From CAYREX01 sp964423505 (GTDB taxonomy: Bacteria; Fermentibacterota; Fermentibacteria; Fermentibacterales; JCC-6), in contig CAYREX010000016.1 of NCBI GenBank assembly GCA_964423505.1, positions 1 to 64,000 of the forward strand: 64,000 bases of DNA. Reading direction: 5' to 3'. The number at the start of each line of letters is the position of its first letter. The stretch's first letter is position 1. The translations under genes and the position numbers were made by a program. Under the pieces are notes generated by a model. That model was not told the origin of the DNA. It ran no database searches and saw only the letters and a program-made list of their open reading frames with translations. Positions 15,842 through 24,017 of the stretch are shown piece after piece.

Positions 15842-17815
15842 TCATATCCGACGGGGGCGGCTTTCGCCGCGCCTCCGTCTTGACGGCCTGATGGCGCGGT
15901 CCATCGGGTCCTCCCTCTCGCATAGGCCGGCCCTGATCAGCCCGCCCGGGACATCCGACAGCAGGTAGGCCGGTCCGCAGGCGTAGGCCTGCGGTCCGTC
16001 ACCGGCGAGCGATACAGGTCCGGGCGCCACCCTCCGGAGGCTCCTGGTGATGAGCAGCTCGTCACGCGCCCTGGTCATGGCGACGTAGAGCACCCTGCGC
16101 TCCTCCTCCTCGGCGTCCGGGTCTCCCAGGCTCCTGGAGTGGGGGTACATCCCGGGCTCGGCCCTGACCAGGTAGCAGACGTCGGCCTCGGTGCCCTTCG
16201 CGCTGTGGGCGGTTATGAGCGTAACGCAGTCGTCCTCCTGCAGGCGCTCCACCATGGAGGATGTGACCGGGTCCAGCGCGTAGGTCTCCAGGAACCCGCG
16301 GAGGCTTCGGTGCCTGGCAGCCAGCCTGGTCAGAAGCTCCAGGTCCCTCCTGCGGGAGGCCCACCTCTGATAGCGGTACTCGAGAAGCTCCTCCAGCTCC
16401 GCGAAGGCGCTGCCTACTATCTCCGCAGGGGTGGTCCATGAACCGGTCAGACGCTCGAGGGCATCGACGGCTGCGGGGTTGCGGCGCAGCTCGCCCCGGA
16501 GCCAGCCCAGCAGCTCCCCGGTCTCCGCCCCCTCCCTCTCCCGAAGGCCCTCCACGACCCTGGCCGCAGTCCTCTCCCCGATACCGGGCCAGAGGGTGAG
16601 GAAGCGCATCCAGGCGATGTCGTCCCTGATCCCTGCCACGGACCTGACGAAGCAGAGCACGTCCTTCACGTGGGCCGCCTGGAAGAGCATGGTTCCGCCT
16701 ATGAACCTGTAGGGCACCTTCCGCTCGATGAGGGTGGCCTCCACCGACCTGGTGGACCATCCGGTCCTGGCGATCACCATGTGGTCGCCCCACCTTGCCC
16801 CCCGGTCGAAGCGCTCGACTATGTCCGACACGACCCAGGCGGCCTCGTCGAAGTCGCTGTCGAAGTCCAGGAGCCAGGGACGGGGTCCGGCTCCCCGGCT
16901 GGCCCTAAGCCTCCTGTCGTAGTCGAGCGGCGACTCCGCCAGGAGCCAGTTGGCCAGGTCGAGTATCCCCTGCGTGGAGCGGTAGTTCAGCTGGAGCTTC
17001 AGGACGGTGGAGCCGGGGACCAGCTCGGTGAAGCGGTGGACGTTCCGGAAGTCGGCGCCCCTGAACGAGTAGATGCTCTGCGCGTCGTCCCCTACGCAGA
17101 AGAGCAGGGCCGGGTCGTACAGGCCCTCCAGTATCAGCATCTGGAGGGGGTTCGTGTCCTGCATCTCGTCCACGAGGATGTGGTCGAAATCTCCCCGGAG
17201 CCTTGCGGCGAGGCGCTCGTCGGCATGGAGCCTCTCGGCGAAGACGTAGAGGATATCGTCGAAGTCCAGGTAGCCGGAGGCGGTCTTCCTCTCGACGTAC
17301 CCGGACATGCACAGGAGGGCCCGCTCGGTGGTCTGATCGTCCCATTGCGGGTATCGCTCGAGGTACTCCCTCGGCGGGATGTTCGTGTTCCGGGCGTAGG
17401 AGTAGGCCCTCAGTATCTCGCCCGCCCTCGGGAACCTCTCGCCCTTCCGCCGGACCCCCGCCCTGACCATCCGCATGACCTGCAGCTGGTCGTCCCTGTC
17501 TATGACGGTCATCGCCTCGGTGCCGAAGACCGCCGGCATCCTGCGTATGACCGAGAGGCAGTAGTGGTGGAACGTACCTGCGGGGACGTCGTCGGCGGAG
17601 GGGCCGACCTCCAGGGTGAGCCTCGAGCGCATCTCCCTGGCGGCACGCCTCGTGAAGGTCAGCAGGAGAATCCTGGAGGGAGAGGTGCCGCTCCCAATGA
17701 GGTGAGCGGCCCGGCCTATGACCACCCTGGTCTTCCCTGTACCCGCCCCGGCCAGGACGAGAACGTGGCCGCCCGAGCGAGTGACCGCCCCCAGCTGCTC
17801 CCGGTTCAGCTCCAC
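15842..17815 (-). CDS. UvrD/Rep-family (superfamily 1A) DNA helicase
   Basis: ATP-driven 3'-5' helicase of 657 residues, slightly short for UvrD/PcrA (about 720). Seen: N-terminal Q-motif NREQLGAV, Walker A AGAGTGKT near residues 21-28, motif Ia LTFTRRAAREM, motif II DEMQDTN (DExQ box), motif III GDDAQSIYSFRGAD, motif V/VI VTLITAHSAKGTEAD and VAMTRARDEL. Acts in repair or replication restart. It is the third gene of a leftward group after the propeller and the class-V aminotransferase, 21 bases downstream of the latter. The start is GTG. Confidence 0.95.
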   Translation of the reverse strand: MELNREQLGAVTRSGGHVLVLAGAGTGKTRVVIGRAAHLIGSGTSPSRILLLTFTRRAAREMRSRLTLEVGPSADDVPAGTFHHYCLSVIRRMPAVFGTEAMTVIDRDDQLQVMRMVRAGVRRKGERFPRAGEILRAYSYARNTNIPPREYLERYPQWDDQTTERALLCMSGYVERKTASGYLDFDDILYVFAERLHADERLAARLRGDFDHILVDEMQDTNPLQMLILEGLYDPALLFCVGDDAQSIYSFRGADFRNVHRFTELVPGSTVLKLQLNYRSTQGILDLANWLLAESPLDYDRRLRASRGAGPRPWLLDFDSDFDEAAWVVSDIVERFDRGARWGDHMVIARTGWSTRSVEATLIERKVPYRFIGGTMLFQAAHVKDVLCFVRSVAGIRDDIAWMRFLTLWPGIGERTAARVVEGLREREGAETGELLGWLRGELRRNPAAVDALERLTGSWTTPAEIVGSAFAELEELLEYRYQRWASRRRDLELLTRLAARHRSLRGFLETYALDPVTSSMVERLQEDDCVTLITAHSAKGTEADVCYLVRAEPGMYPHSRSLGDPDAEEEERRVLYVAMTRARDELLITRSLRRVAPGPVSLAGDGPQAYACGPAYLLSDVPGGLIRAGLCEREDPMDRAIRPSRRRRGESRPRRI

Positions 17816-17836
17816 CGGGGCCGGTTCGCCCTTCCG

Positions 17837-19228
17837 CTACAGGCTGAAGAAGGGGCCGAAGTCGTCACGCCATCCCTCCGGCACGTACTCGCCGGTGAGG
17901 GACAGCTGCTCGTACGCGCCTCTGTAGGTTCCTTTGCGGACCATCTCCAGGACCTCCACCAGCCGGTCGACGTCCTCCCTGGTGCTGTAGCAGCCGAAGC
18001 TCATCCTGACCATCCCCGGCATGCCCCTCTTGTCGCCTCCGAGGAACCGCTTCCGCCAGCTGCTCACCTGCTCCTCCGGGAGGCCGAGCAGGCTTATCAC
18101 GTAGGGATGGGCACAGAAGCAGCCGTTTCGGACCCCCACCCCGCCCTCGTAGCCGGCGACCGCCGCCACCAGGGCATGGTCGGCAGAGTCGACGTTGAAA
18201 GGTATGACGCCCACCTTTGCGGAGGCGCCGTCCGGGTCGGTCTCTCCGTAGACGGTGACGCCGTCCATCCCGGCAAGCCTCTCGAGGGCGTAGGCGGTCA
18301 GGTCCCTCTCGTGCTCGGCAACGTTGTCCATGCCCCGCTCCATGAGCGTCGAGGCGGCTACCGCCATGGCAACCGCGCCCATCACGTTCGGGCTGCCCGC
18401 CTCGTCCCGGTCCGGCATCCCGGCCCAGTGGACCTCCTCCGGCGTCACGACCGTGACCGTGCCGCCGCCGCTGTAGTCGGGGCCGCCGTCCATGAAGGCG
18501 CCTGCCGGACCGACGAGGGCGCCGGTGCCGTACGGAGCGTACATCTTGTGGCCGGCCAGGACGACGAAGTCAAGGTGCTCCGGGGCGTCGTCCGGCCTCA
18601 TGTCGATGCGCCTGTGTGGAGCTAGCTGGGCGGCGTCCACCATTATCCTGGCCCCGGCTTCGTGCGCCTTCGCGGCGAGCCTGTGCACCGGCTGTATCCA
18701 ACCGGTGACGTTGGAGGCGCCGGTGACGGTCACCAGCGACACGCTCCCGGCGTGCCGCTCGAGAAGGTGGTCGAAGTGCTCCTCGTCCAGACGCCCGTCC
18801 GGGGTGGTGCGGACGTGCAGGGTCCTGTGGTGGTCCCTCCAGGGCAGGTCGTTGGAGTGGTGCTCCATCCTGGTGGAGATGACGAGGGAGCCCTCCGGGA
18901 CCGCTATCCTGTGGGCCAGCTTGTTGATGGCCTCGGTGGCGTTCTTCACGAAGATTACGGTGTTGGTCCCCGGGTCGGCACCGACGAACTCCGACACCAC
19001 GTCGTGCGCCCTGTCGTAGGCCTCGGTGCAGAGCCTGGACTTGTATCCCGTGCCCCTGTGTACGCTGGAATAGTAGGGGGCGAGGCGCTCGAGGGCGTCC
19101 ACCACCGTCCTCAGGGGGGGCGTGCTTGCGGCGTTGTCCAGGTTGACGTAGCGGACCATCCTTCCGTCCAGCAGCGGGACGGTCGCGTCGACACCGTATA
19201 TGCAGTCGTCCATGGAAACGGCGGTCAA
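17837..19228 (-). CDS. Class-V aminotransferase, SufS/cysteine-desulfurase-like
   Basis: PLP enzyme of 463 residues in the SufS/CsdA group, which takes sulfur (or selenium from selenocysteine) off an amino acid. Seen: LDNAASTPPL at about 30, NATEAIN, DAAQLAPH, the PLP lysine in GHKMYAPYGTG, and the late VRNGCFCAHPY loop that holds the active-site cysteine. It starts at TTG 19228 (AAGGAAG upstream; an ATG at 19213 has no ribosome site), 21 bases after the stop of the selenoprotein-candidate propeller. Function as desulfurase, selenocysteine lyase or other aminotransferase cannot be decided; the neighbour makes a Se link tempting but this is inference. Confidence 0.85.
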   Translation of the reverse strand: MTAVSMDDCIYGVDATVPLLDGRMVRYVNLDNAASTPPLRTVVDALERLAPYYSSVHRGTGYKSRLCTEAYDRAHDVVSEFVGADPGTNTVIFVKNATEAINKLAHRIAVPEGSLVISTRMEHHSNDLPWRDHHRTLHVRTTPDGRLDEEHFDHLLERHAGSVSLVTVTGASNVTGWIQPVHRLAAKAHEAGARIMVDAAQLAPHRRIDMRPDDAPEHLDFVVLAGHKMYAPYGTGALVGPAGAFMDGGPDYSGGGTVTVVTPEEVHWAGMPDRDEAGSPNVMGAVAMAVAASTLMERGMDNVAEHERDLTAYALERLAGMDGVTVYGETDPDGASAKVGVIPFNVDSADHALVAAVAGYEGGVGVRNGCFCAHPYVISLLGLPEEQVSSWRKRFLGGDKRGMPGMVRMSFGCYSTREDVDRLVEVLEMVRKGTYRGAYEQLSLTGEYVPEGWRDDFGPFFSL

Positions 19229-19249
19229 GGGTCTTCCTTCCCGTCTCTC

Positions 19250-20020
19250 CTACTCACTGACGTCCAGCTTGAGTATCACGCCCTCGGAGATGTCGCTTAC
19301 CCAGACGCTGCCGTCCGGGTCCATCGCGACGCCCCTTGCGGAGCCGACGAGGGAGCCGTCCACGAACCCGGTCATCTCGCCGGAGGAAGAGAACCTCCTG
19401 AGAGGCGCGTCCTCGTAGTCCGTGGCCACCCAGACCGTGCCGCCGGATGTCCTGGCGATGTCCCGGGTCCTGCTGTTGTTGCCCGTGGAGAGCACATGTG
19501 TCCTGCCGGATATGGAGGGCAGCCTGTATCGGTAGACGGCGTTCTGAGCCCTCGATGACATGTAGAGGTCGTCTCCGCTGCATGCGAGTCCCGTCACCGA
19601 CGAGACCGGATTGCCTCAACCGCCGCACATGTTGACGGAGCCCTGGTAGACCCCCTGCTGCGAGTACTTGTAGACGTATCCGTTGTAGCCGTAGTCCCAT
19701 CCCCCCACCAGGAGCAGCCCGTCGGACTCGCTGTACGCGAGACCGGTGGCGTCCACGGACTGGGGCAGGTCTATCTGGAACGAGAACAGCACCTTGCCGT
19801 CGGTGGTGCTCATCATGTGCACGGTGTTGGTGGAGGCATCCACGGCCCAGAGGGCCCCGTCGCCCATTGCCAGGCCCGTGATGGAGGCTCCGGGAGCCTG
19901 CATCGTGGCCAGGACGGCCCCTATGCCCTCCCCGCCACCGCTCGCGGCCGGCTCGCTATCGCCGCAGGAGGCGATCAGCGGGAGCGCCGCGGCAATCGAC
20001 AGCAGCAGCTTCGTCTTCAG
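19250..20020 (-). CDS. Second candidate selenoprotein: propeller lipoprotein with in-frame TGA in a CxxU motif, CTG start
   Basis: Read through TGA at 19618-19616, this is a 256-residue protein and a clear paralogue of 9339-10340. It has a lipoprotein signal (KTKLLLSIAAALPLIASC), a Gly-rich spacer, then a beta-propeller with the blades SITGLAMGDGALWAVD, ATGLAYSESDGLL and VWVATDYED. It lacks the C-terminal Ig-like domain of its paralogue. The TGA is codon 135, again in Met-Cys-Gly-Gly-TGA-Gly-Asn-Pro, so Cys132-x-x-Sec135. No ATG, GTG or TTG precedes the signal peptide; CTG at 20020 has AAGGAG 5 nt upstream. First gene of a run with the SufS-like enzyme and a helicase. Without read-through the protein would end in mid-propeller. 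Confidence 0.8.
19589..19618 (-). promoter_or_regulatory. SECIS-like hairpin of the second propeller gene
   Basis: Directly after the TGA, TCCGGTC (19610-19604) pairs with GACGGGA (19595-19589) except for one G-G mismatch; the loop TCGTCGGT is identical to that of the first gene. The sequence after both TGAs is alike in eight of the first ten codons, including third positions. Confidence 0.55.
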
Positions 20021-20151
20021 CTCGTCTCCTTCCCGATGTCTACTCGCCGCCGGAGGGCCGGCGGCACTTCTCCACGGCTGTGGAGCCCGACCCGGTGTAT
20101 ATATTACGCGAGTGCGGGAATCGTAACCTCTACGTACGAAAGAGGTAGGAA

Positions 20152-20565
20152 ATGCCCTTCGGGCACCTCCTCGGATGCAGTTTCAGGCTCGAGCGAACCG
20201 TTCGGCCGGAGATGGCCGCATCGGCAGTCGGCTCCGGTGGTGTGGACGTCCTGGCTACCCCGACGATGGTGCTGCTCATGGAGCAGGCGGCCAGGGACGC
20301 GGTTCAGGACCGGCTGCCCGGGGGGAGTACAACCGTCGGCTTCGAGGTGTCCATCAGGCACCTTGCCCCCACACCCGTCGGGTCGGACCTGACCGTCCAT
20401 GCCGAGGTCACCGCCGTGGAGGGAAGGAAGCTGGTCTACGCGGTCAGGGCCGAGGACGCATGCGGCAGGGTGGGCGAGGGTTCCCACACGAGGTTCGTTA
20501 TTGATCTGGAGCGTTTCATGGAAGGGCTCGCGGAGAGGATCCGCGGGTCCCGAAAGGCGGAGTGA
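20152..20565 (+). CDS. Hotdog-fold thioesterase (FlK-like)
   Basis: Protein of 137 residues of the hotdog thioesterase group related to fluoroacetyl-CoA thioesterase. Seen: VLATPTMVLLMEQAARDAV forms the central helix, followed by STTVGFEVSIRHLAPTPVGSDLTVHAEVTAVEGRKLVYAV, the family signature, and a late GEGSHTRFVID strand. Substrate is some acyl-CoA; which one is not shown. An AGGT site sits just before the ATG. Its stop abuts the start of the PepF gene, so they are co-translated, though no functional link is known. Confidence 0.85.
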   Translation: MPFGHLLGCSFRLERTVRPEMAASAVGSGGVDVLATPTMVLLMEQAARDAVQDRLPGGSTTVGFEVSIRHLAPTPVGSDLTVHAEVTAVEGRKLVYAVRAEDACGRVGEGSHTRFVIDLERFMEGLAERIRGSRKAE

Positions 20566-22400
20566 TGGCAGGAAGAGCATCGACGGCAGAGCCGCTCCCG
20601 AGGTCGGAGGTCCCGGCCGGGGACAGGTGGGACGTAGAGGCGCTGTACGCCAGCGACTCGGAATGGGAGAGGGACTTCGAGCGGACCGCCTCCTTCGCGG
20701 AGGAGATGTCCAGGTGGACCGGCAGGCTGGGCGAGTCACCCTCGGTTCTGCGCAGCGCCATAGAGGAGATGCTCGACCAGGAGAGGCTCCTCTCCAGGCT
20801 GGTGGTCTACGCCAGCATGAAGAGGGACGAGGACCTCTCCAACGGCGAGTACGGCTCGATGTTCTCCAGGATATCCTCCAGGCTGACCGAGATAGCCACG
20901 GCGCACTCCTTCTTCCGCCCGGAGCTGCTCTCCATCCCGAAGGCCCGGATGGACTCCTGGCTGGAGTCGGAAGAGCTGGCCCCCTACGTCACCTGGCTGG
21001 GCGAGATACTGCGGTACAGGCCTCACACGCTCACCGGCCCTGAGGAGCGGATAGTCTCCATGACCCACGAGGTCTCCAGGGGCTTCTCCACCGCCTTCGG
21101 CCAGATGAACAACGTGGACATCCCCGCAAGGCTTCCCGAGGTGCAGGTGGATGAGGGTGAGACCGTCCGCATAACCAACGCCAACCTCGGTCGCCTGCTT
21201 CAGAACCGGGAGAGGGACGTCAGGAAGAGCGCCTTCACCGGCTACTACGAGGAGCTCACGGGCAACGTCGCCACCCTCGCCGCCCTCCTGGAGGGACAGG
21301 TCCGCTCGCACGTCTTCTATGCAAGGGTCCGCGACTACGACAGCGCCCTCTCGGCGAGCCTGTTCAGGGACAGGGTACCCGTCTCCGTGTACGACACGCT
21401 CATCGACACGGTGCACGAGAACATGCCCACCCTCCACGGCTACTACTCCCTGCGCGGCAGGGTCCTGGACCTCGAGGAGGAGATGCACCTCTACGATTCC
21501 TACGTCCCGGTTGTGGAGGAGGCGAAGGGCGACTACACCTGGGACGAGGCGGTGGACCTGACGCTGGAGGCGGTATCGCCTCTCGGCGAGGAGTACGTCT
21601 CGCTCCTGGAGAAGGGGCTCCGGGAGCAGCGCTGGGCCGACCGCTACGAGAACAGGGGCAAGAGGGCGGGAGCCTACTCCAGCGGCTGCTACGACTCGTT
21701 CCCCTACATCCTGCACAACTTCAACGGCACCCTGAGGAGCGTCTTCACCCTGGCCCACGAGGCCGGGCACTCCATGCACACCCTGCTCTCGAGCCGGGCG
21801 CAGCCCTACCATCTCTCCGACTACAGGATACTGGTGGCCGAGGTCGCCTCGACGACCAACGAGATGCTGCTGGTCGACCTGCTCATGCGCAGGCTGGAGG
21901 ACGACAGGACGCGGGCCTACCTGGTGGACCACCTGCTGGGCAACTTCCGCTCCACGCTGTACAGGCAGACCATGTTCGCGGAGTTCGAGAGGGCCATCCA
22001 CGAGCGTGTGGAGGCCGGAGATCCGATGCCCCCCGACTGGCTGCACGAGACCTACGGCGGGCTGGTCCGGAGCTATCACGGCGACGCCTTCTCCTACGAC
22101 GACGTCGACCGGCTCATCTCGCGGGAGTGGGCCCGGATACCCCATTTCTACTACAACTTCTACGTCTACAAGTACGCCACCGGTCTCGCCTCTGCGGTGG
22201 ACATATCCAGGAGGATCCTCGCAGGCGAGGAGGGCGCAGTGGAGAGCTACATGGAGTTCCTCTCCGGAGGCTGCTCCAAGCCTCCCCTGGACCTCCTCAG
22301 GGGAGCCGGGGTCGACCTGGAGACACCGGAGCCGGTGAGCAGCGCTCTCGGCTTCATGGCGGAGAGGCTCTCCGACCTGGAGGGAATGCTGCTGGGCTAG
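20565..22400 (+). CDS. pepF: Oligoendopeptidase F (M3B family)
   Basis: Cytoplasmic zinc peptidase of 611 residues that cuts oligopeptides. Seen: the zinc motif HEAGHSMH in the C-terminal third (LAHEAGHSMHTLLSSRAQP), a downstream AEVASTTNEML supplying the third ligand, and the typical C-terminal YSYKYATGL-like YVYKYATGL and FLSGGCSKPPLDLL. Normal PepF length is about 600. The ATG at 20565 shares its A with the preceding stop (TGATG); a GTG three bases earlier is possible. Confidence 0.95.
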   Translation: MAGRASTAEPLPRSEVPAGDRWDVEALYASDSEWERDFERTASFAEEMSRWTGRLGESPSVLRSAIEEMLDQERLLSRLVVYASMKRDEDLSNGEYGSMFSRISSRLTEIATAHSFFRPELLSIPKARMDSWLESEELAPYVTWLGEILRYRPHTLTGPEERIVSMTHEVSRGFSTAFGQMNNVDIPARLPEVQVDEGETVRITNANLGRLLQNRERDVRKSAFTGYYEELTGNVATLAALLEGQVRSHVFYARVRDYDSALSASLFRDRVPVSVYDTLIDTVHENMPTLHGYYSLRGRVLDLEEEMHLYDSYVPVVEEAKGDYTWDEAVDLTLEAVSPLGEEYVSLLEKGLREQRWADRYENRGKRAGAYSSGCYDSFPYILHNFNGTLRSVFTLAHEAGHSMHTLLSSRAQPYHLSDYRILVAEVASTTNEMLLVDLLMRRLEDDRTRAYLVDHLLGNFRSTLYRQTMFAEFERAIHERVEAGDPMPPDWLHETYGGLVRSYHGDAFSYDDVDRLISREWARIPHFYYNFYVYKYATGLASAVDISRRILAGEEGAVESYMEFLSGGCSKPPLDLLRGAGVDLETPEPVSSALGFMAERLSDLEGMLLG

Positions 22401-22413
22401 CCCGGACCGGCCG

Positions 22414-22743
22414 TCAGCTTCCGGAGGGCGGCCGCACGCCGCCCTCCCCGCCCGACTCCTCGCTACGTATGCGCTTCTGTGCCCTGTTGAGCCGTATGAT
22501 GCCCAGCGGCAGGGCCACTCCGTAGACCGCCCACGGTATCCACTTCAGCCGGAGCGGGAGCAGCAGGAGCATCGCCAGCAGCGCCAGACCGGCAACCCAG
22601 AAGGCAGCCGCCGACCGGACCATGAATCTCCTCTCCCTGGGCCCCTCCGCGCTCCTGATGCCTGCCCTGGTGCCGATGATGCCCCCCGCGAGGCCGACAG
22701 CGCAGCCGACGAGACCGCCCACGAGCCCCGGTTCGACGGCCAT
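22414..22743 (-). CDS. Small membrane protein of unknown function
   Basis: Protein of 109 residues. A Gly-rich first helix (GLVGGLVGCAVGLAGGIIG) is followed by a charged stretch (RSAEGPRERRFM), two more membrane helices (about 45-82) and a hydrophilic tail. The architecture recalls small proteins annotated as unknown in many bacteria; no function can be given. Starts immediately after the stop of 22745-23005, same direction. Confidence 0.6.
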   Translation of the reverse strand: MAVEPGLVGGLVGCAVGLAGGIIGTRAGIRSAEGPRERRFMVRSAAAFWVAGLALLAMLLLLPLRLKWIPWAVYGVALPLGIIRLNRAQKRIRSEESGGEGGVRPPSGS

Positions 22744-22744
22744 G

Positions 22745-23005
22745 CTACCTCCTTCCGAGCCCCATGCTCCTCGCGAGGGCCTCGACGTACTCCTTCGACT
22801 CCTTCAGACTGGCGCCGGTGCTCTCTCGGTACTCACGTATGGCGTCCTTCTTCCTGCCCTGCGTTACGAGCTCGACCACCTCTGCTGGCGGCTCGTCCCC
22901 GGGCTCGCTCCAGGACATCCCGAGCTTGCGGAGCGCCGCCCTCAGGTTCTCCTCCAGCGTATCGACCCTCCTGCGAAGCCTTCGTAGCTCATCCTCGGTA
23001 TGCAT
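22745..23005 (-). CDS. Small protein with ribosomal L7/L12 C-terminal-like domain
   Basis: Protein of 86 residues. An N-terminal coiled coil (DELRRLRRRVDTLEENLRAALRKLG) precedes a domain (about 40-86) EVVELVTQGRKKDAIREYRESTGASLKESKEYVEALA, which is the L7/L12 C-terminal pattern used in many small proteins of unknown role. ATG at 23005; longer frames look non-coding. Part of a leftward group with two membrane proteins. Confidence 0.75.
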   Translation of the reverse strand: MHTEDELRRLRRRVDTLEENLRAALRKLGMSWSEPGDEPPAEVVELVTQGRKKDAIREYRESTGASLKESKEYVEALARSMGLGRR

Positions 23006-23060
23006 GCCTCTGCCCTTCCCGGAAGCCCCGGGTCCGCGGAAGCGTACCCGGGATGCGTTC

Positions 23061-23876
23061 TCATACGACGCCCCTGCCCAGCACCAGCACGTAGAGCAGC
23101 GCAACCGCCGCGCCTGCAGCCGTCCAACCGCAGCTCCGGGTCACGGCCAGCGGCTCCCCCGGCGGCTTCCGGATTCGGTCCGACCGGAGCCACTCCATCA
23201 TCCAGAGGAGCGGTGAGAGACCTCCAGCAACCGCGGCGATACCTGCCAGCGACGGGGCGGAAGTGAAGCCTGCGGAGCTGGTCAGACCGGCCGCCGCCAC
23301 GACGACGAGGGAAGTGACGTACGAGACCAGCGCCATTCGGAAGGCCCTCGTCTCCCTCTCTCCGGGCTCGCCGCCTATCCTCCCGCCCATCTCACCCAGC
23401 GCAAGGCGCACGAAGGAGAGGAAGAGGGCTGCACCAGCCACCACCATGATTGCCCTGACCAGCCAGGCCGGCTCCAGGCCCTCCGTCACCACCGCCATGT
23501 CGCCGATGCCGGAAACCCCGGAGAAGAGGAGGTAGCCGGAGCCGTAGAGAAGGCTCATCAGCATGAGGAGCCAGACAAGGTACCACGGGGCCCCGGCGAC
23601 GTCCCTCATCCTCTTCAGCGCCGCGAAGAGACCGAGCCCGACCAGCACGTTCACGAAGGGTGCGGAGCCTGCCACCACCCTCCTCTCCGCCATGGTCTCG
23701 ACATCGCAGGAGACGTAGAGCGCGGTGTACTCCGACAGCTCCCCGCCCACAGCGACGCAGGCGAGGGCGTGGGTCCCCTCGTGCATTGCCACGTTCACGC
23801 TTATGGCAATTGCGGCCAGTGCCGCAACCGTGGGCATGTGGACCGCCCGGCGCGTCCCGCCGGTCTCTGCTTCCAA
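23061..23876 (-). CDS. Multi-pass membrane protein with HEGTH motif (M50-like)
   Basis: About 271 residues with six or seven membrane helices. The first helix carries MHEGTHALACVAVGG, an HExxH zinc motif in the form seen in M50-type membrane proteases and related DUFs. The late partner motif (NxxPxxxLDG of M50) is not seen, only FVNVLVGLGL, so catalysis is uncertain. I chose the TTG at 23876 (GGGGAG upstream); GTG at 23897 and ATG at 23837 are other options. Confidence 0.6.
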   Translation of the reverse strand: MEAETGGTRRAVHMPTVAALAAIAISVNVAMHEGTHALACVAVGGELSEYTALYVSCDVETMAERRVVAGSAPFVNVLVGLGLFAALKRMRDVAGAPWYLVWLLMLMSLLYGSGYLLFSGVSGIGDMAVVTEGLEPAWLVRAIMVVAGAALFLSFVRLALGEMGGRIGGEPGERETRAFRMALVSYVTSLVVVAAAGLTSSAGFTSAPSLAGIAAVAGGLSPLLWMMEWLRSDRIRKPPGEPLAVTRSCGWTAAGAAVALLYVLVLGRGVV

Positions 23877-24017
23877 TGTGCTCCCCGCTCCCTCCACCCG
23901 CAGATGGGGATGGATTGCGCAATCTTGCGGACAGGATAGCCGCCTGTTCGGCCGTGCGCAAGCTCCGGGGGCACTGAGATCGAACCATGGACGGGACTCT
24001 TGTCCGGGAAGCAGGGC

